The notes below the pieces were generated by a model. The model was not told the DNA's origin and did not search any database. It saw only the letters and a list, made by a program, of their open reading frames with translations. Made by a program: the position numbers and the translations under genes. This document shows positions 55,812 through 64,000 of a stretch of DNA of 64,000 nucleotides, piece after piece. Numbering within the stretch: position 1 is the stretch's first letter; each line of letters starts with the position of its first letter. Source of the stretch: Solen grandis (lineage: Eukaryota; Mollusca; Bivalvia; Adapedonta; Solenidae); NCBI GenBank assembly GCA_021229015.1, contig CM037777.1, positions 65,813,946 to 65,877,945 on the forward strand, in the 5' to 3' direction.

Positions 55812-58637
55812 AAGTTTTTCCCCAGTCAGTTTCTTCCCCGGGGAAAAAACTGACTGGTCAGGTTTTTACCCGGGGAAGAAACTGACTGGTCAGGTTTCTC
55901 CCAGGGGAAGAAATTGACTAGGTTTTTAGTTTTTCCCCCTCTTTTTTTAAGGTTTCTGAGGTGGGGAAATTCTGGACTAGTCAGTTTTTTCCCCCTGTCA
56001 TGTTGATTGTGCGTGATGGTGGAGAAATTCTGGCCTAGTCAGTTTTTTCTCTGCTATCCAATATATTACTTGTGTAAAAATTCTGGCCTAGTAGTCCCCC
56101 ACCCCTGTCATTTAGATTGTGAATGAAGGTTGGGAAATTCTGGTCTAGTCATTTTTCCCCCTATCTAATATATTGTGCGAGATGGTGGGGAAATTCTGGA
56201 CCAGTCATCCCCCCCCCTGTCATTTAGATTGTTCGTGGTGGTGAGGAAAGTCTGCCCCCCATCCAATTTTTAGGGGGAAATTCTGGCCAGTAGTCCCCAG
56301 TCATTTAGATTGTATTGATGGTAGGGAAATTCTGGATCAGCCAGTTTTTCCCCCTATCTAATATATTGTGTGTGGTGGTGGGGTAATTCTTGACCAGTCA
56401 GTTTCCCCCCCTGTCATTTAGATTGTGGTTGGGAAATTCTGGCCAAGTCTGTTTTCCCCCCTATCCAATATATTGTGCCAGAAGGTCGGGAAATTCTTGC
56501 CTAGTCAGTTTTTTCCGCTCTAAAATATTGTTCATATCAATAGGGAAATTTTATCTAGTCAGTTCCCTCCCCCCCCCATCTTATATTTTCTTGCCAGTTA
56601 ATGGTCTTAAGTGTTTGCATAAAATTGGTGAATGTGTTTATCTGTTTACCAATTTCAATTTTAGCTAATAATTGAAGTTAGCCATAACGCAACTGTTCTC
56701 AGCTTTTAATTCATTTATTGCTCCTTTTCTGTATATTTTTTCCAACACCAACACAAACTGCAGGTACATAATAAGCAGTGTCATTTTATATACCTAACAT
56801 ATCTATCACGTACAACAATCTTTTAAATGACTCTTTTCTATTTGCTCCTTTCAAATATGCAATACAATAAATATACAAGAAATATTTTGTAAAAATATTA
56901 GATAGGGGAAAAAAAACTGACTGGTCCAGAATTTCCCCACCATCAATACAATCTAAATGACAGGAGGGGTGGGGGGAAACTAACTAGGCCAGAATTTCCC
57001 CACCATCACGCACAATATATTGGATAAGGGAAAAAAAAACTGACCAGACCAGAATTTCTTTACCTTCATTCGAAATCTAAATGGCAGGGGAAAAATCTGA
57101 CTAGGCCAGAATTTCCCCACCTTGGGGGGAAAAAAATTCCCCCCTTCAGCACAATCTACCTGACGGGGAAAAAAACTGACTGGTCCAGAATTTCTCCACC
57201 ATCACCAGAATCTAAATGAAAGGGGGGGGGGGGGGGGAAACTGACTAGGCCAGGATTTTCCCGACTTCATGCTCTATCTACATGACACGTTTCAAGACTT
57301 TCCCCACCATCTCCTGTAATAGGGCGGGGGGGGGGGGGGGAAACTGACTGGTCCAGAATTTCCTCACCATCAATACAATCTAAAAGACAGAGTGTGGGGG
57401 GGACTGACTAGACCAGAATTTCCCCACCATCACGCACAATATATTGGATAGGTTGAAAAAACTGAACAGACCAGAATTTCCTAACGTTCATTCACAATTT
57501 AAATGGCAGGGGGGGGGGGGGACATGACTAGGCCAGAATTTCCCCACCTTTATGCACAATCTACCTGACAGGGGGATAAAACTGACTATGTCAGAATTTT
57601 CCCGACTTCATGCTCAATCTACATGACAGGGGGGTGGGGGGGGGGGGACTGACTGGTCAAGAATTTCCTCACCATCTCCTGTAAAAATATTAGATAGGGG
57701 GGAAAAACTGACTGGTCCAGCCAGAATTTCCCCACCATCAATACAATCTAAATGACGGGGGGGGGGGGAGAATTGAATAGGTTAGAATTTCCCCACCATC
57801 ACGCACAATATATTGGATAGGGGGGAAACTGAATAGACCAGAATTTCCCCACCTTTATGCACAATCTGCCTGACAGTGGGAAAAAAACTGACTAGGACAG
57901 AATTTCCCCACCTTCATGCTCAATCTACCTGACGTGGGTGGCGGGGGGGGGGGGGGGTAATTAGGCCAGAATTTCCTCACTTTCATGCTCAATCTACATA
58001 ACAGGGGGAAAAACTGACTGGTCCAGAATTTCCCCACCATAAACACAATCTACCATCTCCTGTAAAAATATTAGATAGTGGGGAAAATACTGACTGGTCC
58101 AGAATTTCCCCAACATCAATACAACCTAAATGACAGGGGGAAAATACTGACTAGACCATAATTTCCTAACCTTCATTCACAATCTAAATGGCAGGGGGAA
58201 AAAACTGACTAGATCAGAATTTTCCCAACTTCATGCTCAATCTACATGACAGTGGGGGGGGGGGGGGGGGGGGATGACTTGTCAAGAATTTCCTCACCAT
58301 CTCCTGTAAAAATATTAGATAGGGGAGAAAAAACTGACTGGCCCAGAATTTCCCCACCATCAATACAATCTAAATGACAGGGAAGAAAAACTGACTAGAC
58401 CAGAATTTCCTAACCATCACGCACAATATATTGGATAGGGGGGAAAACTGACTGGTCCAGAATTTCCCCACAAGTACACGCAATATTTAAGACGGGGGGG
58501 GGGGGGGGAACTGACTAGTCCAGAATTTCCCCACCTCTAAAGCCTTAAAAATAGAGGGGGGGAACAACTGACTGGGTTGGGAAAAACCTGACTAGTCAGT
58601 TTCTTCCCCGGGGAAAAACTTGAATAGTCAGTTTTTT
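55812..58637. mobile_element. Fold-back element with satellite-like arms, inserted in LINE
   Basis: The left arm (55,812-56,585) and right arm (56,906-58,637) are inverted with respect to each other. Ends: 'aagtttttccccagtcagtt' on the left, complement of 'aacttgaatagtcag' on the right, each next to a 'cttccccggggaa' palindrome. Arms are built of 55-60-base units, on the right of the form 'ccagaatttccccaccatca', 'tacaatctaaatgacagg', G run, 'aaaaactgactgg'. About 13 units on the left and 28 on the right. A 320-base AT-rich centre has no gene. Confidence 0.92.
56586..56905. other. Centre of the fold-back element
   Basis: AT-rich, non-coding; no transposase or ORF. It separates the two arms. 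Confidence 0.6.
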
Positions 58638-58639
58638 GG

Positions 58640-59215
58640 ATGTCTCCCGTTAAACCTTCAAAATAAGTTTTATAAACATCATTTGTTATGCAATCACCCG
58701 CTTTACTCTTAGATTTTAAGTTGAAATTTTTCCAAAACTTTCTCTGTGCTTTTCAACGTGAATCATTCATTTGCCTACTTCGCTGCACATGGAAAGCTAG
58801 TTTCGATTTTCTGCATTGGTATTTTTAATCTATTTTAGCGCGCAAAACTCTTTCTCTTCCTTCTCCATCTAATCTGGAATTAAAATTACCTATACATTCC
58901 TTGTAAAGTTTAAGCTTTCGTTCACACTCTGAATCGAACCAACTTTACTTATTTTTATCGGAATCGGTAAATAATGGGAGGTTTCGAATTGTATTTTGTT
59001 TTTGCAAAATATTTGTCTACTTTACTGCATAGATAATCTGTAAATATGGTAGTTAGTCTATCAACTTTACAATAAGCATTGGTTTCATCTCGTAAATGCC
59101 GTTCTAAGCATCGAATATCAGCCGATAAATCCTCAACGTAATTCGCTTCAAAATTCGGTTTCCATTTATAATATTGTTCCGTGTTACAAGACTGTAAATC
59201 GTGCGGTACCGTGTT
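58640..59215 (-). pseudogene. LINE ORF2 linker upstream of reverse transcriptase
   Basis: On the minus strand, broken frames include 'ADIRCLERHLRDETNAYCKV', 'CERKLKLYKECIGN' type sequence and 'QRKFWKNFNLKSKS', which is the FW.(K/N) region before the fingers. It ends near 59,215, where the oppositely oriented LINE begins. Confidence 0.65.
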
Positions 59216-59319
59216 TTTTTTTTAATTCAAAACTCAGTTGTACAAATGATAATGACAAAAAATCCGAAAATATCATTTTTGTCCAATTAGATGATTAAAA
59301 AATTGAAGAATTTAAACAC

Positions 59320-59586
59320 ATGAAACATACAGAAATCATTAACCTGACAGAAAACATTGATAATACAAATAATGTAGATCAATTAACACAAAACTTTATA
59401 GGTTTATTACAACATTGTACATTTGAAAGATTTGGCAGCTATAGAAATACTTACAATGAGAGAAAGATAATGAAAAATAACCAAAGTAAGAAACCATGGT
59501 TTAATGGTAAATGCTTTACAGCCAGACAAGAATTTAAAAATGCGAGGAATGCTTTTAATAAAGATAAAACATGCCACCAGTTATAA
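59320..59586 (+). pseudogene. LINE ORF2 linker
   Basis: Frame with 'NNVDQLTQNFIGLLQHCTF' and 'KKPWFNGKCFTARQEFKNAR', the region between endonuclease and reverse transcriptase of animal LINEs ('PWFN..C...R..F..A'). It stops at TAA 59,584, followed by several more stops before the reverse transcriptase. Confidence 0.75.
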
Positions 59587-59791
59587 CAAAAGCATGTGAA
59601 AAATAAAACGAAATAGAACAAAATAAAACGTAAGAATCAAAAGAACTACCAAACCAAAGAAAAAAAATCTATCAAATTTAAGCAAATCAGATCCAAGGGC
59701 ATTTTGGCAAAAAATAAATAGCCAGTATAAAACACAAAGCAAACAAGCGCAACATTTAAATATAACTGAATTATTTGATCATTTTATAGGA

Positions 59792-60900
59792 TTGTATACA
59801 AATAACAAAGAAAGCAATATTTGTTTATTGGAAAATAATGAATACGAGGAAAATGTCACATTTATTCTTGTTGAAGATTTAGATGCTGAAAATACAATTA
59901 ACGAGTTACACAAATCCGTTAACCAATCACCTTTCTTGCTTAAACTCTTCAATAGGTTACTTACTAATGGCGAGTATCCTAAATGTTTTGGAGAGGGAAT
60001 AATTTATCCTGTAAATAAAGGTGATATTGAAGATGCCAAGAACTATCGTGGGATAACGTTAATTTATGTTTTTTCAAAATATATTCGCAAATATTACTTA
60101 ACAGATTAACCAAATGGACTGACAAACATAAAAACATTATTGAAAACCAGTTTCAGAGCGGTAAATCCACAGTTGATTGTATTTTTGCATTTCACTCTAT
60201 TATAAGGAAAACATTGTCAGATAAGAAAAAGTTGTATTGCGCTTTTGTTGACTTCGAAAAACGCGTTGATAAAATTTCTAGATCACACTTATTCCAGAAA
60301 TTAATAAATGAAAATATAAATACAAAATTCATGAAAGCCCTTAAAAGTATGTATAGCGTTTGAAGGCGTTTGTGAGATATAAACCACAATTAGCCTAATA
60401 TTTCGAATCAAATATCGGTGTAAAACAAGGAGATCAGTGCCCAACTGTATTGTTTTTATTTTATTATATTATTTTATATAATTACAAGTTTTGATACTAA
60501 TATTGATGGATTATTTACATTAGAGGAAACCAAGCTGTTTATGCTATTGTTCGAAGACGATGCAGCACTTTTTAACCATACCCCCAAGCACTGCAGTCTC
60601 TCAATCTACACACTTATCGTGAGAAATGGAATCTGAAAGTTAATACTCAGAAAACTAAAATAATGAATTTTAAAAAGGGGCACAATCAAATTACAACTTC
60701 ATATACAATAATAATATCTTAGATCAAGCTGACTCGTTTAAATACTTATGTATTAATTTATTCAAAAATGGAAACTGGTACAGAAAAAAAAAAAAACACA
60801 GAAAAAAAAACTAGCTTCTCAATCATTTCGTGCATTACACAATCTTTTTATCATTTACAACCAACTCGATTTAAATAAAAAAATTTTTTTTTATGTCTTA
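59792..60900 (+). pseudogene. LINE reverse transcriptase
   Basis: 'LLKLFNRLLTNGEYPKCF', 'NYRGITLIYVFSKY', then after a frameshift 'LYCAFVDFEKRVDKIS' (first catalytic Asp), 'VKQGDQCPTVLF' near 60,422 and 'LFEDDAALF' near 60,548, a Phe-x-Asp-Asp form of the catalytic box. 'KWNLKVNTQKTKIMNFKKG' follows. At least four frame breaks. Confidence 0.85.
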
Positions 60901-61291
60901 TATAACAAAAAAGAGATACTGAATTAGTAAATGGAAAATTTCTAAGGAGAGTACTCGGCGTTAGAAAAACTACAAAGCTTGAATTAGGACGTTATATGAT
61001 GAAAATATTTAGGAAAATCTCTTTGATTAAATATTGGGTTAAAATTCTTCAATCTGGTGATAACAGTTTTATTAGGAAAATTTACAATATGCTAAAAGAA
61101 GACACTTCAAATAACAATAATATAAAGGCTTGAACTGAGCTTCACAAGTAAAGAAATTATTGGAAAATATAGGAATGCTGAACTATAGGAATATATAGGA
61201 ATGCTTTAGATAGATCAAGCTCAAGGCATTATAAATTTTATTGAAATTAAACAAAGAATCATTAATACTCATTCACATGATTGGCATTTTA

Positions 61292-62961
61292 AGCTCGACT
61301 ATTCGAAGAATATGAGAGCTATTGTAGTCGCCCTGGCGTCCGCGTTCGCATTGCAGCTTTTGGTTAAAGTTTTGCATGCAAGTTACTATCAACCTTATTT
61401 CTCAATAACCATTTATGGTAATGACTTGAAAGTTTATAAATATGTTCTATCCAACCAAGGTAGATAACTCTTGACTGAATTTAATATGAATTATGGCCCC
61501 TTTTTTACTTAAAGATTTTGGTTAAAGTCTTGCATGCAATAGAAAATTTGGTTAAAGTTTTGCGTGCAAGCTACTATCCAGTTTGTATCTCAATAACCAT
61601 TCATGGTATTGACTTGAACGTTTACAAATATGTTTAGCGGCATCAGACAACTAAGGTAGATAACTCTTGATGGAATATATTACAAATTATGGCCCCTTTT
61701 TAGCTTAGAAATTATGGTTAAAGTTTTGCATGCAATAGAAAAATTTGTTAAAGTTTTGCGTGCAAGCTACTATCCAGTCTGTATCTCAATAACCATTCAT
61801 GGTATTGAAAGTTTATGAATATGTCTAGGGGCATCAGACAACCAAGGTAGATAACTCTTGATGGAATATATTACAGATTATGGCCCCTTTTTAACTTAGA
61901 AATTTGGGTTAAAGTTTTGCATGCAAGAAACTCTCATGCTTTTATCTCAGTATCCAGGGATGGGATTGATTTGAAACATCTTTAATATTTTAGGGATATC
62001 ATACTTTCATGGTAGATAACTCTTGATGGAATATGTTACTAATTATGGCCCCTTTTAAACTTAGAAATTTTGGTTAAAGTTTTGCATGCAAGGTACTTTC
62101 ATGCTAATATCTCAGTATCCAAGCATGCGGTTGATTTGAAACATCTTTAATACATTTAGGGGTATCATACTATCAAGTTAGATAACTCTTGATGGAATAT
62201 TTTACAAATTATGGCCTCTTTTTAACTTAGAAATTTTGGTTAAAGTTTTGCATGCAAGGTACTTTCATGCTTATATCTCAGTATCCAAGCATGCGGTTGA
62301 TTTAAAACATCTTAAATACATTTAAGGGTATCATACTATCAAGTTAGATAACTTTTGATAAATATATTACAAGTTATGGCCCCTTTTTTAACTTAGAAAT
62401 TTTGATTAAAGTTTTGCATGCAAGGTACTTTCATGCTTATATCTCTGAGTCCAGGCATGGGATTGATTTGAAACATCTTATATGTTTAGGGGTATCATAC
62501 TATAAAGGAAGATAACACTTGATTGAATATATTGTAAAATATGGCCCCCTTTTAACTTAGAATTTTGGTTAATTTTTTGCATTCAAGCTACTATCCAGCT
62601 TATATCTCAGAAATTGCTTGTGGAATTGACTAGAAAGTTAAAGAGTGTCTTCAGGGGCATCAGAAAACCAAGGAGGATAACTTTTGGACTGAATTTTATG
62701 CACATTATGGCCCTTCTCTAACTTGGATTTTTGGTTAAAGTTTTGCATGCACAGTATTATTGTGCTTATGTCTCAGTAACTAGGCATGGAATTGATTTTA
62801 GACTTCATAAAAATATTAAGGGGTATCAGCTATCAAGGTATATCATTTTACACTATTATTATGTACAGGGTATGTAAAGGGCAAGAATTGAAATAGATTT
62901 CATTTGATTTACCAACAAGCATTTTGAATAGTCGAGCGTGCTGTCCTCTGACAGCTCTTGT
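61292..62961 (+). mobile_element. Tandem-core element, 'agctcgactattcgaa' family (copy 4), inserted in LINE
   Basis: It starts 'agctcgactattcgaagaatatgagagct' and ends 'gaatagtcgagcgtgctgtcctctgacagctcttgtt'. The core has eight to nine units of about 165-190 bases ('gttaaagttttgcatgcaag', 'tatctcagtatccaggcatggg', 'tagataactcttgatggaat', 'ttatggcccctttttaactta'). It separates LINE coding text that reads on directly on the far side ('SSNRLETYCIFKENFN'). Confidence 0.92.
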
Positions 62962-62964
62962 TCT

Positions 62965-63351
62965 ATATATAGTTCAAACAGGCTTGAAACCTACTGTATA
63001 TTTAAAGAAAATTTTAATCGTGAAAAATACATTGATAGCATAAATATTGCTAGATTTAAAATAGGCTTTACTAAAATCAGAGTATCATCACATAACCTAG
63101 AAATAGAAAAGGACACACATCTTAATATACCAAGGGAACAAAGATTATGTAAAAATTGTAACATGAATTAAATAGAAAATGAGTATCATTTTTACTAGTA
63201 TGTCCAAAATTTTCTAATTTTAGACAAAAATACTTTAATAAACAATACATTCATTGGCCAAATAAGTATAAATTCAATAGAATTATGACCTCTAATTCGA
63301 ATAGAACATTAAATAATCTTGCTAAATACATACACTTTGCTGAGAAAATAG
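62965..63351 (+). pseudogene. LINE ORF2 C-terminal Cys/His region
   Basis: 'SSNRLETYCIFKENFNREKY', 'IARFKIGFTKIRVSSHNLEI', 'IPREQRLCKNCNMN' then a stop and 'IENEYHF', the same C-x2-C...H arrangement as in the other LINEs here. It continues in another frame ('NLAKYIHFAEKI') up to the gap. Confidence 0.85.
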
Positions 63352-63451
63352 NNNNNNNNNNNNNNNNNNNNNNNNNNNNNNNNNNNNNNNNNNNNNNNNN
63401 NNNNNNNNNNNNNNNNNNNNNNNNNNNNNNNNNNNNNNNNNNNNNNNNNNN
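63352..63451. other. Assembly gap (100 N)
   Basis: Exactly 100 N, a conventional size. It falls at the 3' end of the LINE. Confidence 1.
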
Positions 63452-63584
63452 TTTATTGAGATATGGCTACATATATGCAGTAGGGGTGAAATCAAAATTT
63501 CCTCACGTGCCTAATAACCCATAAAAATTTCATCGTCCTAGGACTATTGCAACATATTAAAATAAGCGTTTGGTTAGGAAGAAG

Positions 63585-64000
63585 AAAAGAATAATAATAA
63601 TAAACAAATGACGTCACGTGACGTCATATGACGTTTATTTTCACAAAATCTTTAAGACTTTTAGAGACCTATATACTGACCAAATATCACTTTTCTATCT
63701 CAAATAGGACCGATTTTATAAGCATTTAAAAATTTACGACCTCGGTTCGAATCTTGAATTCGCTATAGAACCATGGACTTTTCGGATTTTGAAAAACGGA
63801 TACCGAGATGCACAACTAGAACTGAATATACACATTCTGTGAAAGTTTGATGAAAATCGGCCCATTATTAATGGCTCTGGACCGTGTACAAACTTTCGTA
63901 GTCAATTTCAAATGTGACGTCATATGACGTCATAGGCTTCTGAAAATCACTGAAATCGAAATTTCAGCATCTGAAGCATGCGGCATAAAATGTTCATTGC
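63585..64000 (-). repeat. CRE-type satellite unit, inverted
   Basis: After a short (aat)n stretch at 63,588-63,603, the sequence is the reverse complement of the satellite at 1.7-4.6 kb: 'acgtcacgtgacgtcatatg', 'gacctatatactgacc', 'gtccaggcc'-like and 'ttcgaatcttgaattcgc' stretches in the matching order. It continues past the window edge. Confidence 0.9.

Larger units (their letters stand above)
53731..59215 (-). mobile_element. Decayed LINE, minus strand, split by a fold-back element
   Basis: On the minus strand the order is linker (59,215-58,640), then an intruding fold-back element (58,637-55,812), then reverse transcriptase (55,800-54,840), C-terminal region (54,797-54,007) and a 3' UTR that ends near 53,731 with 'gtaaataaagtttctattctg'. 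It is 5'-truncated (no endonuclease). Many stops and frameshifts. Family similar to the LINE at 59.2-63.3 kb. Confidence 0.85.
59220..63351 (+). mobile_element. Decayed LINE, plus strand, split by a tandem-core element
   Basis: The plus strand holds the linker (59,320-59,586), reverse transcriptase (59,792-60,900) and C-terminal region (62,965-63,351), with a tandem-core element inserted at 61,292-62,961. 5'-truncated near 59,220, head to head with the minus-strand LINE. The element runs into the gap at 63,352. Confidence 0.85.

Noticed and set aside
56390..58046. ORFs with Pro/Phe-rich repeats in the 55.8-58.6 kb element
   Set aside because: By-products of the ~57-base satellite units and their homopolymer runs.
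63285..63524. ORF running through the second gap
   Set aside because: Only the part before the gap is LINE-like; the rest cannot be joined across N.

Overview
The window looks like nuclear DNA of a bivalve mollusc. It is AT-rich and has no bacterial-style operons. It is packed with repeat types I associate with bivalve genomes: tRNA-derived SINEs ending in a 'GAAGCGACGGTAAAC' tail, short elements with a CGTCCGTC-rich head and a tandemly repeated core, APE-type LINEs and a Maverick/Polinton. Two 100-base runs of N are scaffold gaps (13,252-13,351 and 63,352-63,451). The species call is an inference from repeat content and the one host gene, not from a search.

One host gene spans most of the window on the + strand: a doublecortin-like kinase (DCLK). 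Six exons can be read at 13,826, 31,972, 37,330, 38,849, 50,314 and 51,026. Their splice phases fit end to end and give 155 codons, from the end of the second doublecortin domain, through a Ser/Lys-rich linker, to the glycine-rich loop and catalytic-lysine region of the kinase. The 5' exons and the rest of the kinase are not recognisable here. Nearly everything between 13.9 and 51 kb is intronic.

Region by region: 1-5 kb holds a ~445-bp satellite studded with TGACGTCA (CRE-type) palindromes. 5.1-9.5 kb is a nearly full-length but broken LINE (ORF1, endonuclease, reverse transcriptase, C-terminal Cys/His motif), followed by an antisense LINE endonuclease fragment. 12.8-20 kb holds small tandem-core elements, SINEs and DCLK exon A. 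21.87-29.39 kb is a Maverick/Polinton-like element with unusually long inverted repeats (~2.4-2.6 kb each) around a core of only ~2.6 kb. The core carries, all on the - strand, a zinc-finger/packaging-ATPase pseudogene, an acidic protein, three small or unknown ORFs and an adenain-like cysteine protease pseudogene. No polymerase, integrase or capsid gene is visible. 32-37 kb holds a nest of elements. 39-44 kb holds a 42-bp minisatellite and a fold-back element. 45-50 kb has more tandem-core elements and a SINE with a perfect 14-bp target duplication. 53.7-63.3 kb holds two head-to-head decayed LINEs, one split by a fold-back element with satellite-like arms and the other by a tandem-core element. 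The CRE satellite returns in inverted orientation at the right edge.

No transposable-element gene here looks fully intact. The items I would look at first are the reduced Maverick with giant arms, the recurring fold-back architecture (four loci, three of them in DCLK introns), and the CRE-bearing satellite.
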